Assembly (NCBI RefSeq): GCF_030052815.1
Contig: NC_079496.1
Span: forward strand, 37,783,593 to 37,847,592
Length of the DNA: 64,000 bases
Direction of reading: 5' to 3'
DNA from: Hevea brasiliensis
Lineage: Eukaryota; Streptophyta; Magnoliopsida; Malpighiales; Euphorbiaceae
The translations under genes and the position numbers were made by a program. Below the pieces are notes generated by a model. The model saw nothing but the letters and a program-made list of their open reading frames with translations. It had not been told where the DNA came from and searched no databases. Position 1 is the stretch's first letter, and the number at the start of each line of letters is the position of its first letter. Of the stretch, positions 23,069 through 35,480 are shown one piece after another.

Positions 23069-23621
23069 CTTGTATAAATTTTAATTTGAAATGAAATGAA
23101 GCTCCCCTTTTGTTCAATGAATGGATGGGATTGGAAAGTATCTGAATTGCATATGCACTTGATTGTCTGAACATATTACAATAACTAAAAGTGATTATTA
23201 ATCCAAGTGGAAGAGGTCGAAAAACATTGTAAGCATGGGATCGGCTGAGAACAAACGCTAAACGGGACTTGATTAAAATTAGAAATTTAATTTAAACACT
23301 TAAGATCGGAATCATCATTAAACTGGATTGGAACCTTAATTTTATCAGATGATTATCCCCAAACTTTTAAAAGGGAGATCGGCAATAAGACTGGTGACAT
23401 AAAGATCTAGTGTTGATTCAATTTCGTTTGATAAGAGAGATCGGAAATGTAATTGATTGGTTAGGAGACTTGACAATTGGTTAGGCTTTAGACTTAGTAT
23501 TAATTCGATTCCTTTTGAGGAGAGATCAGAAATGTGATTGGCTGGCAAAGGGAAACTCAGTGCAGGGGATCAGTTCCAAAGTTTATTGATTTCGGGGATC
23601 AGCCAAAATATGGTGTCGACA
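23069..23621 (+). other. 3' end of insertion Z, non-coding
   Basis: AT-rich sequence with scattered GATCGG motifs (GGAGATCGGCAATAAGAC, GAGATCGGAAATG) that echo the left half of Z. It ends GGTGTCGACA. Short frames at 23534-23765 run across the boundary into host DNA and are not supported. Confidence 0.6.
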
Positions 23622-23874
23622 AGGACAATGTCAAATTTGAGTTTGGGGGTGCATTTCATGCATTGCATTCATATATTGCATTTCATTATGCATCACCTTT
23701 TTATGTCTATATTATATTTGTGTATCAAAAATCCAGAAGAAGTATGGCGTGCACATAAAATGTAAGAGTTTGGGCTTGATTGGATTAATGGGATCAAGCC
23801 TAACTAGTTTGAAGAAGGAACCAAATTGGGGAAGTTCAACTCTAATTTAATATGACATAGTTGGAAGGTTGGAG
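23622..23874 (+). mobile_element. Athila-like 3' internal region, right half
   Basis: Starts with the second AGGAC duplication and continues AATGTCAAATTTGAGTTTGGGGGTG, restoring the motif interrupted at 6811. Non-coding. It ends at the family-C LTR starting at 23875. Confidence 0.55.
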
Positions 23875-26800
23875 TGTAACGCACTCACTTTAGGTAGTCC
23901 GTACATTCTTCTGTTCCGAAGACTAATGTCTATTTAGACTATCAAAATATCTGGAACTACACTTAAACTAGGGTGAGGAGACATAAATTGATTGAATAAA
24001 GACAAAGTAAAATTAAGGAAAAATAAAAGAAATGAAGTGTAAATAGGTTAAAGGAGCCGAGGTCCCGGCGATGGGTAACCCTAATGGGAAGTGACTGTGA
24101 ATACAGTTGCTAACCCTAGACTCATGGGAAACCCTGTGAGATAAGTATTTGGGGATTTAATTGAAGGATTTATGAGGAGAAATGACAATAAAAATGTTAA
24201 AGAAATACAAGAAAATTTACGCTAATTGGTAAAGACAATTAAAACTCAATGAACACAACGAAGGGCATTTTGGTCATTTCACCCTCAGTGTTGAATCTTA
24301 ACCTAAATATCAATCAAAATGAGAGAGAATAAAACCTTAAAAATAAATTGAAATCATGAATTGTAGTATGGAAAAGAGAAAAGAAAGAAAAAATAAATAA
24401 AATTGAATTATGACATAAGCATTACCACATGATGACCTAAGCATGACTTAAGCATGATGACAAAATGACATCACTAAAAAATTTACTTTAATTACATTAG
24501 GATAAATATAAATACATAGGACAAATTACATTAATTAGAAGCTCATGTTCTTCCTCCCTTAACCACTATGGCCGAAACACTTGCTTAATGGTCTTCCACC
24601 ATTTTCAACCTTGCTAGCTTGATTTCCATCCCATTTTTACACTAAAACCCATACTTGTCTTCACAAAAACTTGATTCTACACCTTGCCAATGAAGTTGGC
24701 AGCAACAAGGAGTAAAAATAGTAAAGTTTCTCAAGTTAAAGATTGGTCACAAGTGAGTTTAGTGCAATATACATGCCTCCTTTCTTCTTTAAGTATTGTC
24801 AGCATGTTAAACTAAGTTGAAATTCCATGAAATTAAAAGAATTCCATGAATAAATGGAAACCCTAAATTTTGACAGCCATGGGAAAGATGGGAGTTTGAT
24901 GATTTTTGTTGAATTAATTTGTTTAATGATAGTGATTGATGAGTAGACATGTATTAGAAGTTGCATGTTATGAGTTTGCATGAGTTAAGAAATTAGAAGT
25001 AAGGGTTTCAATCTAAATTGGGTATATTGTGTTGTGGTTTGAAATTGACATTGTTGAGACCATTTATTGACTATTTGAAGTGCAATGAATGTGATTGAAG
25101 TTTGGTAGTTGGGTGAAATTAAGATTGGAAGTGTTGAATTTCTGTGCAGGGAATTCTAGACCTTGAGTCGAGTGTCGTTATGTGGCCATAAGTGGAGTCA
25201 CATTGCTCCAATTTGTGTGAGGCTAATTGAAGATGAAACTTAGGACATAAAGCTACATTTTTCATGTGGAGACCCTACCCAGAAACTGAACGTAACATGA
25301 CCTAAAATTAGCTTGAATCTGGGTAACCATATGCTAGACTTGGAAAAATAACCATATGAACAGTAAATATTCAAATGGGCATATCTCACTCTAGGAAGGT
25401 CAGAATGACCTGATTATTGAACCAATGGAAAGGTTAGACATAGAATCACATTTTTTGTGCAGAAAATAGAGCCCAATTCTGACTTTAGCCTAACCAATTT
25501 GCTAGACTAAGTTAGGTCAACAATTCTGACCAGAACCAAAACTGACCTGAAATTCTGGACGTAGACCTACTCGACCAGTTTTGGAAAAAATGCCATAACT
25601 TGGTCCAAAAAACTGAAAATGCAGTGATTCTAAAGCTAAAATCTCTATAAGACCTAGAATTCTAATTTTGGTATTTTGACCAAAATCTAGAACCTAATGG
25701 AACTTGGACAATTTGCTAGAACAAGTCAACAATTCAAATCCTGAAATTGAACTAAACAGCCACTTGACCCCAAAAGAGTATTTATATCATACCTCCCACT
25801 AGGAAACTCCAATTGGGATGAGCCAAACTATTATGGAAACTTAAGAAATAGGGATCCAAATTTTATTGAGGAACTTTCCTCAAATTTGGAGTGTAGGAAC
25901 TCTAACATGGAAATCAAAGACACTGACCTGAACCTGAAATCCTAAAGGCACAAGGTTCAGGAGTCTAGACCAGTTAATTGACTATAACTCACCCTACATG
26001 ACTTGAAAAATTGTGATTCTTGAACTTGAGTGACCCTAAGACATAAGGTAACAACTCATATGAAGGACATTAGGCCTAAAAATGGCTGCAATATAAAATG
26101 GCTAGACAAAATTTAACTTTAGAATCTGCCTTATTCTAGAAACAGAAAGAGTCAATGAACTAGTCTTGGAAAATTGAACATAACTTGAGTTTTGTAACTC
26201 CAAATTTGGTGATTCAAAAAGCGAAATCAAAGTTTAAACATAGAGAAACAACTTCCATGAAGGAAGTGTGGCCAAACAGTGGCTACATCATAACCAATTT
26301 GCTAGGTGAAATCAAGACACCATTTCTGAACCTAAAGAAAGGTTTAGGACATAACTTGTTCTATGGTATGGAATTAAACTAAATGATTTGCTAAACATAA
26401 AAGTGACATGAATATATATGTGGGACCTATATTCCCATTACAAATGAAATGAATGGTACCAATGCATAGTACTAATGAATAGTAACTATGAATAGTGCAT
26501 AAAATAATGTAATAGCACTAATTTGCCCAAAGTATATCTAGGCTTATGTATATAGCTTGGATCAATTGGTATACCAATTATGGACTACAGATAGCAGTAC
26601 TGCCTACATGAATGATCATTGATAGACAATATCTGTCTAATATGGTTGTTCTATAAGCTTTATTCTTGCCCGCTGGCCTTCTGCCTGACATGACAGATGT
26701 ATACATGATAGATATATGGATGTCTATCTAGTATATTCCCGAGTATCCAGTTTTTATAGTCTGTTATAGGTTACTTGGGTACTGATATTAATTTAATAAA

Positions 26801-27558
26801 ACTGAATATGGAATAATTGAACCAAAAAGATCCTGATAAACTTAATTGCTCCCAAATTCAATAAATATTTGAATGACTCAAAATTCATGAAATCTATATT
26901 TCTTTATAAAATTATACATGGAAAATTATCTTTAATTATTTAGTTATTTTTACTTTAATTTATGTACCACTAAGCGTTATGCTTAGCATGTTGGTTTTTC
27001 CATTGCATAGGTACTGGAAACCAACAGCAGTAGCAGTAGTGCTCTGATAGAGAGTTTGATCAGATTTGTAATGGAGTTGGAGTCACCTCAACTGTGCACT
27101 TGGTAGGGCCTATGGTTATATGTTTTGTACTTTTTATTCATTATACATAAGTATAAGATGTAATTCATTTTGGGACTACAATATAAATTATAAATTATTG
27201 TATATGAATTTTATAAATGAAATGAAAGGTATTTTACATGAATGAATGGTATGACATATGATATGAGCTGATGATAAAAAGACCAGATATGATGAATTAG
27301 ATATGATATTGAAATTATAGTATGAAACTATTTCAACAGGTGAATAGTGAAACCCACTAAATGCTAATAAAATAGAGGAGACTCTGTCCGGGTCTCCATA
27401 AAAATAAAATTTGATAAAAAAAATTTCACCACACGGGATAACATTAATAAATAGAATTTAAATTAAAAATGTACACGACAAGATAAGATAGGGTGCTCCG
27501 ATACCGAATATAGCATGCCTTGCTCGGCAACACTGTAGATTAGGCAAGGGGCATCATA
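23875..27558 (+). mobile_element. Family-C Tekay-type 5' LTR
   Basis: Starts TGTAACGCACTC and ends AGGCAAGGGGCATCATA, a mutated form of the usual GGGTGTCACA end; 3684 bp. It is followed by a recognisable primer site, so it is a 5' LTR, but the interior is missing. It shares modules with A and B LTRs: the CCAATTgGTGTGAGGcTAATTG-like pair near 25208-25232, H1 (26970-26986), CATAG|GTACTGG (27010/27011) and TTTCAACAG|GTG (27339/27340). Possible TATA at about 24506 (AAATATAAATACA). The left flank TGGAG (23870-23874) would be the target duplication. Confidence 0.85.
26970..26986 (+). promoter_or_regulatory. Hairpin H1, family-C version
   Basis: CTAAGC-GTTAT-GCTTAG after a U-rich tract (TTTTTACTTTAATTTATG). 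It is followed 24 nt later by ATAG|GTACTGG. The stem is as in family A but the loop differs. Confidence 0.55.
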
Positions 27559-27663
27559 TTTAGTGGTATCAAAGTTGTAACACCTCTTACCCGCCTACAG
27601 TGTAGCCGAGCAAGGTATGCTACATTCGGTGCTGGAGCACCATATCCTATCTTGTCGTGTACC
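27471..27663. repeat. Imperfect palindrome of head-to-head family-C LTR ends
   Basis: 27471-27558 (end of the plus LTR) and 27576-27663 (end of the minus LTR) are inverted copies, about 80% matched by eye, around a 17-bp centre that holds the primer site. Landmarks in both arms: GTACACGACAAGATA, GGTGCTCC and CCTTGCTCGGC. Confidence 0.85.
27559..27575 (+). other. Primer-binding site of the family-C element, then abrupt truncation
   Basis: TTTAGTGGTATCAAAGT matches the PBS context TTTAGTGGTATCAGAGC of the A elements with one G-to-A change. Only 17 bp separate the LTR end from another LTR start in the opposite orientation. Confidence 0.8.
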
Positions 27664-27695
27664 ATGTTAATTTAATTTTAGTATCTTACGTGCAG

Positions 27696-27697
<2 letters not shown>
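27576..27697 (-). mobile_element. Family-C LTR end, minus orientation, about 120 bp
   Basis: TGTAACACCTCTTACCCG... reads as the LTR terminus on the minus strand. It runs to GTGCAGAAATATAT, where it enters a TA repeat and is interrupted by a second LTR end at 27756. Confidence 0.8.

Positions 27698-27755
<58 letters not shown>
27698..27755. repeat. (TA)n microsatellite
   Basis: About 58 bp of pure TA dinucleotide between two family-C LTR ends. It may be the insertion target for the LTR that starts at 27756. Confidence 0.95.
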
Positions 27756-27758
<3 letters not shown>

Positions 27759-28863
27759 AACACCCCTCACCAGTCTGCAGTATAGCCGAGCAAGGTGTAC
27801 TACATTCGGTGTCAGAGCAGTCTATCTTATCTTACTTTATTCTTTGAATAATTTGTTCTCATTATATTTTAATATCAATTATTTTTTTTAAGGAAAAACT
27901 AGCGGAGTTTCCCCTGTTTCTATTACCATTTGGCGTGTTTCACTATTCACCTACTTGAAATTTTCAATAATATTTTATAATGAAAATATCATTCATACTC
28001 ATTTATACAAATCCACTCATTTTCATACATATACAATTCAAATAAGAATTTTTTTTAAACTGTATTAATTTACATCATATGCACATTTAATGTACAAAAT
28101 ACATAATTTACATTAAATGTCCATGTCACACCCTACCCCTCTATAAGGCATAACATAATCCCGTAGTATACCTAATGAATTACTAACTTCGTCTACTGAT
28201 AACCCATTAAATACACTACAAGGGATTTTAAAAACTTTTCTTACTTCTTTTTATAGTGGTGAGCACTATTTATAGGTGTTAAAAACCTTTTTGAACTGAA
28301 GTGAAACAGCTAACACACTTGGACTATTAATAACTTCTGTAAAAATTTTGTCAGAGTGCCATCTGTATTTTGGACAAAACAGTTCCTCAAAAACCTGTAA
28401 AAAGCACTTCAATATTTTTCTCAATCTCAAACTCCAACATAATTCAACACAATATGTTTTTCTACTCAAATCCACAATAATTTTTCAAAGACTGAGATAA
28501 AAGAAATACAGGACAAATTTTACAAGCCAAAATAACTCATAATTTACTTTACAACTTCAATGTACAATTTTAATTTACAACTGCTCAAAACCAAGAACAA
28601 TATATACATACAGTGAACATACATTACAGTACAAAATGCAAAATGTGGTATACTCAATATACCCGATGATCTCTCAATGTAGTACTAGCAGCCTAGTCCA
28701 CGCTCATTAACTGTTTACTGCGATAAAGAATGAAAGCTATCGCTGAGTAAAATTTACTCAGTGGTGCACAATAACAATTTGAAATGCGATACATAAATCT
28801 TTTATTGACAATTCACAAATCAAATAGTTCACAATTCCATTTCACAATTTACAAAGTTCATAT

Positions 28864-29138
28864 AACATAAATTTGATCAAATAACTGAGTAACACAGTTT
28901 TGCCAATCCATAACACAATTTGATCAAATAACTGAATAACACGGTTTTGCCAATCCATAACACAATTTGATCAAATAATTGAATAATACAGTTTTGCCAA
29001 TCAATAACACAATTTGATCAAATAATTGAATTAACACAATTTGATCAAATAACTGAATAATACAGTTTTGCCAATCAATAACACAATTTGATCAAATAAC
29101 TGAATAATACAGTGTTGCCGATCGATAACACAATTTAG
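28864..29138. repeat. 47-bp minisatellite inside the solo B LTR
   Basis: ATTTGATCAAATAA starts at 28871, 28918, 28965, 29012, 29039 (a shortened unit) and 29086. The ATTTGATCAAAT core is itself palindromic. The array is absent from the matching part of the B LTRs at 9666 and 16357. Confidence 0.92.
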
Positions 29139-29537
29139 GCCATGACACAATTTTTCCACACATGCCGTGTTGTACACCACGACAAGACACACTCACCCCA
29201 ATAATCGAAATCAATGAGGGAGGAAGCTAGCTGAATAATGAGTACTCATCCACACTCACCTCAGACTGACAAGTCAAAGAGGGAGGAATATATCACACTT
29301 ACCCCATAAATGGAGGGGGAATATAGTAACAGTGTCATGCCAAGTGTGAATCAAAACAATTTCAAATCATAATATTTCATACAAACCATAAATCACATTT
29401 TATCTCAAAATTTCCATTTGCAAAGTTGGCAACACAATAATTTCCAAATAATATTCCCAAAACCAAAGCAATAAAAAAAATATTCATAACTCATTTCTCC
29501 AAATCAATTTGCTAGTAAAAGCAGTGAATATAAAAGT

Positions 29538-29855
29538 ATTGTGCACGGACACAATTTAAAACTATAATGTTCAATTAAATTTTTAAGTAGAAAATGAGAA
29601 GTCAAAATTATTGTGCACAAACATAATTTAAAACAATGACATACAAATAATCATAATTTATTTCAATTGAAAAATTCAAAAGAAATAACTATTGTACACA
29701 AACACAATTTAAAACAATAATGTACAATAGTCATAATTCATTTTAATTGAAAAATTCAAAAGAAACAGCCATTGTGCACAAACACAATTTAAAACAATAA
29801 CATATAAATAATCGTAATTTATTTTAATTGAAAAATTCAAAAGAAATACTTATTG
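29538..29855. repeat. About 80-bp minisatellite inside the solo B LTR
   Basis: ATTGTGCACAAAC-type starts lie at 29538, 29610, 29691, 29771 and 29852 (periods 72-81 bp). Units carry CAATTTAAAACAAT and ATTGAAAAATTCAAAAGAAA. Confidence 0.88.
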
Positions 29856-32800
29856 TGCACAAACCTCTGATAACTGTCTCCTAGCCTTAACTCAGTGTTT
29901 CCTTCTCTTTCCCTGAGTCTTTGCTAACTGAGAAACATAATTCGAGGTGTTTCAATACTCATTTAAATTGTCTCTGACGATAATGCTTGATAATTAATTC
30001 ACTGAATTATATTATTTGCTTAATCACCTAATATGTCAACCCTCGATGCATTATAAGTAAATTAGGTTTTAATGTTACTAATATGTCACATTTGATAGTC
30101 TTTTAGGGTTGGTACATGTTACCAAATTCATTTCCATGTATCTTGCATTTTCTTGCAATTTGCTGGATTCCGGGATACTAGTTTGACCTAGCCAGACGAC
30201 CTAGTTCCCTTGGTTTTCGGGTTTCGGTCAAAACTACAAACTTGTAGATCTATGTCTTATTGCACGTAGGGTAAAATTTTAGGTCATTCTGAGTTATGTA
30301 GACCAAGTTATGGTCATTTTACTATTACTGGTTAAAATGCATCAAAATTGGTCACTTTAGGTCATTTTAGGTTCGGCCAGTTTTTGGACCCGAACTTGTG
30401 CAAGCTATTTGACTTGCTTATGGTCATTTCTGGGCTTTAGTGTCTTCATAAGACTTGTAGATATGGGTCTTAAATATTCATGGTTAAAATTTCAGGTCAA
30501 TTGGACCTATTTTGAGTGAGTTATGACCTAAATACTAACTGCTGCCCAAGTGGTAAATTTTCAGGCCTTATTTGCACTTAATCCGGATTTGGTCATTTTT
30601 CAAGCTACCTTGCAAGCAGAATTTTGGCAAGCTTCCTTTATGAAAGTTGGCACATTTTGTGCCTAGTTTCACCTCCAATTGGTCACATACCAATTGGAGC
30701 CACACACTTAAGGTTCTAAGCCCAAAACACAAACTGCCCTATTGCATTTTATTCATACTCATCAAAGATCACCTTTAACCCTTACCAAACTTCACATTCA
30801 TGCCATTTCTGGTTTGTACCCTAACCTAAACATATTTCACAACATTTTATTGATCATTTTGGCAGCTTACAATCACATTCAACATACACCATTAAGTGAA
30901 GAATTTGTCAAAATCAATTACAATAATTTAGTCACCTATTCATGCTCATTTACATGTCCAACTTCACACCATAACACATGTACCCAAACTGTCATCACAA
31001 CTAACACAATTCAACATTAATATTCCATAATCCAAACATGAATTAACATCCTTATAATTCACCTAACCAGGCTGCCGATTCATGCATTACATTCCCATAA
31101 TTTCCAAGCATTCAAATTTCAATACACATTCACATATACAAAGTATACATCACCCAAATAATTTCCTACACACATAAACATTTAATCAATCCTTTAATCC
31201 ACCATATACAAGCAAAAATAAACTGCCCTTAAAGATTTTTCATGGCTGCCAAAAATAAACATCTCCCTTAGAACATCAAACTCAAAAATTCTTCTCACAA
31301 TTCAAGTACCCATAACCTCCTTACTAACTTTAATGAAGCACTCACCAAAAACTCAAACTTACCACTTTGAAAACTCTTCAAAATCTCTCCAAAACTTGGT
31401 CTTCTTGCTGCCAAGCTACTGGCCAAGCTATGTAGAGCAACTTTAATGAAGACAACTTGTGAAGATCATGGCTTGAAGGTGGTGTTTTTGCCCTTGCATG
31501 GTGGACACCATGGATGCTTCCATGGAAGAGAATTTCAGCTGGAAATTTAAGAAGTGAGGAAGAAGGTGATCTGCTGTCCAAATAAAGAGATAATGGTCCA
31601 CTTTGATGGGTGAGTAGAGCACTAACCTTCATCTAATATTAATTTAATCTTAACTTTCATTTTCCCACCTTTAACTTTCCATTTTTGCTATTTACATTAG
31701 GTACCACTGATTTATTTTTTTATGACATTTTCTAAGTGTAATATCATTTATTTTTAATGGACATTTAGGTCAAAAGACAACTCGGGATGTCAAATGACCA
31801 CAATGCCCCTGTTCGGGTTGCATTCCTGATATTTCGGTAACACCGGGTTTTGTCCGTTTTTCGATTTCTCACTTTTCTTTGTACTAATTAATTAATTTTT
31901 CTTTGATATTTCTAATGGTATTTGTACTTCATTTGATGTCTCTTTAAGTCCTAAAAATATTTTCCAGGGCTCCCCGCGGTCCAGGGCTAGTCAGCGGTCC
32001 ACGCCGTGACTTCCCAGTGCGGTCACCCATCGCTAGGGTTCTCGGCTCGCTTAACTTGGTTACACTTCTTTGCTACTATTTTTCCTTTGTTTTTCTTGTA
32101 TTTACTTTTCTTGTATTTCATTATTTTATGTCTCCTCACTCATATCGAAGTGTAGTTCTAGGCATCCTAGCTGTCCGGGCAACACTGGTCACCGAAACAG
32201 TAGAACGCACTACCGAACATAGGGGTGTTACAGTCCAAAATTTGATTACAATGATCAAAAATAAAAATACAAGCTGCTGGACACTACCAAAATATGCACT
32301 GCTGAGGAAGAGACAGTCGGGACCCAAATGTAGATTAAAACTTCTAATCTCCCAGTCTATAGTCTACTAAGTTCTCTGGCCAAATCTTCAGTACCTACGC
32401 GTTGCAAACAGCGACGTGCTAAGCATAAAGCTTAGTGGTGCTAATAATACAAGAAAATACAATATACAAATAAAAGTAAAAATTTCCTAGTTATTGTACT
32501 TATAAGAAAATAAATAATTACTAATTTATTGTTTAGTTGAAGGCTAATTACATTTTATGATATTAACTTCTCCTAGCATTTTATTAATCATTCTCATGAT
32601 GATTTTGAGCCTCTTTTTATTGAAATCATTCTTATTCTTTATCTTGATATTTAATTTCCTTACTTCCTTTAATAATCAATTCAATTACATTTATACTTTT
32701 CCATGCCCAAGTAACCTATACAAATTGATCAGACTAGATAAATGGGTAATTTAGCACTGGGTACTACATACCTCGAGCCGTCACACCATTGGTCACAATG

Positions 32801-33359
32801 TGTCTCCTCGTGTGCAAATAGAATGGCTAATAAGCCATAAAAGCAATAAGGCATAAAGCCAAGTATAACATCATAATCAGTATAGCCATAGGCTATTATA
32901 TCATAGAATGGCATGAGGCCATATGCAGTACTGCTATCAGAACCTTATTGGCATGCCAACCTATCCAAACCAATCTCACTAGGTCTACTAGGGCATATTA
33001 CAAAGCTCTTAATTGAATATTTGTGTTTAACATGGAAGGTTACTATTCATTTTACTTTTCACAACAAAATATTGATTTTCTCATATATAATAGTTACATG
33101 AGTTCTAACCACATGAAATTACCACATTTTGCTTCACAAAAGTGTTGGCATTGGTTGCCAATCAATACTTAAAACCAATAGGAAATAAATCAAAAATTTT
33201 AGTTTTTGTGTTCTATGTTTACTATTCCATTGGTCTAAGTTACAGTGAGAATTTAGCTAACTTGTCTTCATCAAAGTTGTTCCTTTTTGTGTCTTCTTTA
33301 ATTTCCTTTTGAATCACTCTATTTGGAGTTTTGTAGCTCATGTTATGGCCATTTTACCA

Positions 33360-35465
33360 TGAAGGAGCAGAAGCATGAAAAACACAAGTTTAGATCATTG
33401 AAATTCAAAATTTTTCATCTAGGGTCACATGCAACATGCAAGATTTATTTTTATCTATTTGAATTCAATGATAAACAGCATATTAAAACTCTTTTAACAT
33501 ATTTTTGGATCTATATTTGCCATTTAAGATTTTAGAATTAACAGATTAATCCATTAGAACCCTAGATTAGATCAAGAACAAGTGCACTAACCTTTTGATG
33601 CACTGTAGTGTGTTTGGCACCTTTGGGTTGCGTCTTTAGGACACTAGATATTGTCCCTCTAGCTTGTCCACACTAAGATCACCTATGGCAGCCCTTGAAC
33701 AACTTCTAAAGCTTTTTCTATGAATTAAAAAATCAAGTTTTGCCTTTGAGAGATTACAGATGTAAACAGGACACTAGAAACAATTTCTAGTATTTTTAAT
33801 TCAAGAGATTGTTTGCTAATCTCTTTGAATTGATGATATATGAAGAAGAAGAGGGGAGAGGGCAGCCAATGGTGGTGGCACAAAGAGAGAATAGTAGCCC
33901 ACACATTTTACTCTTTCATAACAACACTTATATAGCTAGGTCATCACTTAAAACCCTTGCCACATGTCACCTTCCGATTGGCTCTAGGTTTAATTGACCC
34001 AATCACATTGTGCCAAGTGTCAAACCTATATTTAATCTTGATTTTAATCATCTTACATGATTAAAAGACATATGGCAAGCTTATGTGTAGTGCCATGTGT
34101 CACCATCTCATGGTGCCACATGTCACCCTGTGAAATGACCAAAATACCCCTGTGTCTTAATTTTGAGTTCTCAATCTAAAATAATTATTTCTCTTCTTCT
34201 AATCAATTTATATCAAATATAAATCAATTAATTAATCTCTATTAATTAATTTCTCATTAATTAAATTCATATTTAAACACTTAAATATAAATTAACTTAC
34301 ACTGTACATCCAATAACCTAGATTTGGTTTCAAGCCATGCTAGGGACTTTGTAATCTAATTGCAAACTAAACCTATTTAATTAATCAATTAAACTCTTTA
34401 ATTAATTAATTAAATCATATTTAATTTGGTGATTACTTGTGTATGTGTTTGACTTATTAGGCTCATCACTAATTGGCAATGAGACGTGATATCAACTCTT
34501 AATATCATCAGAACTCTTTCTTACCATAAATAATTTCTCTAAATCATTTTATGCACCTAATAGACCATGGTTAACACCTAGCATAGCATGCCATAGCCAC
34601 CCAATTAGTAATAAGGTTTACCTTAAATGAACCTATAATCATATGTTACCATGCACTAGAATCTCTCTATTACAAAATCCCAATTGAAGCTGGAGTCATG
34701 GTTTATGTCAAACCCCATTTGCTATGAATATTATGTTCTCTTTAATTCCAGTTCTTGATTAAGAAGATTTTCTTATTAGAAACTCTTTTTTTATTAAATC
34801 TATTTGTCCTGGCCAGAAACTTGAAATATCAAGAACAATTAAATGAACATAGGATTTTATCCCTATTTACTTAGAGGAATAGATTCTGTCTTGATTAACA
34901 CCTACCTCCATATATAACTAGTAGGAGCCAACACATGCCCATATACCCATACACAGTACAAGTATGAAAGCAGTATCAAACTCAAACCACCTATATACAA
35001 GATAACTATGCTATCTAGTCTAAAGATTATATGCACTGATATGATTTATGATAATACAATAACAAGAGTAAACTCCATGTGCTTCTCATAAGTGTTACTG
35101 GTTCGACCTACTTATCATGTATAAGTGCCTATCATGTTTGTTATATGGCATGAGACTTACCATTCCTTCTTATTTATATGTCATATAAATAACTTGGGAA
35201 CAAACATGGATACAATCTTTCTGGATAAGTCATGTCCTTATTGTGAAGTATCCTCGATTGTGAACCTATTTATTATACTTTGTGCTTGAAATACTGTCAC
35301 TCATATTCTTAACAACTTAATAATAGAATTTATAACAAAATATCAATGGACCTTTTCTATTACACATAAATATATTATGTAAACGGAAAAGTGAAAATGC
35401 TTTTTATTAATAAAACATGTACAAGATACATACTAAATGATATGCTCTAGGGCATACTACTAACA
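33360..35465 (-). repeat. 3' LTR of the copia element
   Basis: On the minus strand it runs from TGTTAGTAGTATGCCC at 35465 to a CA end at 33360, 2106 bp. It matches the solo copia LTR at 57436-63982, which is 2108 bp after removing its nested insertion. It contains TTAATTAATTAA-rich stretches and a CTCTTGTGAT-type promoter-distal region, but no gene. The 62-aa frame at 33809-33997 is not supported. Confidence 0.93.
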
Positions 35466-35480
35466 ATCTCCCACTAGCAC
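35466..35480 (-). other. Copia polypurine tract
   Basis: On the minus strand GTGCTAGTGGGAGAT abuts the LTR start TGTTAG. Purine-rich GTGGGAGA is the plus-strand primer. Confidence 0.75.

Larger units (their letters stand above)
6812..23621 (+). mobile_element. Insertion Z: pol-less, TG...CA-bounded element carrying a gag-like gene
   Basis: It starts TGTCGCAAGG and ends GTGTCGACA, and is flanked by AGGAC at 6807-6811 and 23622-23626. After removal of the nested B element, 9666-20350, and its extra AGAAG, the unit is about 6.1 kb. Both halves are littered with GATCGG/CCGATCTC motifs, confirming they belong together. I see no second copy of either end and no primer site, so it is either one giant solo LTR or a pol-less element. 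The left part has a GGAGTCGCCACTTT motif that I associate, from memory, with Tat/Ogre-type LTRs. 7700-9060 is non-coding and AT-rich; no gene seen. Confidence 0.7.
28124..32232 (-). mobile_element. Solo family-B LTR with target duplication GTCCA
   Basis: TGTCACACCCTACCCC...GGGGTGTTACA, 4109 bp, flanked by GTCCA at 28119-28123 and 32233-32237. No internal sequence. It aligns with the 9666-13688 LTR in reverse orientation and retains the donor CAAAGTG|GTAAGTTTGAG (minus, near 31365), the purine-rich block near 29870-29940, and an extended H1 at 28743-28761. Two minisatellites are expanded here but not in the other B copies. The LTR is fused end to end, as expected for unequal LTR recombination. 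Confidence 0.93.
27756..33359 (-). mobile_element. Family-C LTR, minus orientation, interrupted by a solo B LTR and truncated by copia
   Basis: TGTAACACCCCTCACC at 27756 is an LTR end on the minus strand. The LTR continues to 28123, is split by the solo B LTR (28124-32232), and resumes 32238-33359. There it shows the H1 equivalent GCTAAGCATAAAGCTTAG near 32418, GGTACTACATACC, GCAGTACTGC and TGGTTGCCAATCAATAC, all in the order expected for an A/C LTR read backwards. It is then cut by the copia element at 33360; the rest must lie outside the window on the right. Confidence 0.75.

Noticed and set aside
23534..23765. Two overlapping 75-residue frames
   Set aside because: They span the Z end at 23621 into Athila-like DNA and have no recognisable motif.
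28864..29138. Regular repeats that might suggest a CRISPR array
   Set aside because: Units are head-to-tail without unique spacers, lie in a plant LTR and have no cas genes. They form a minisatellite.
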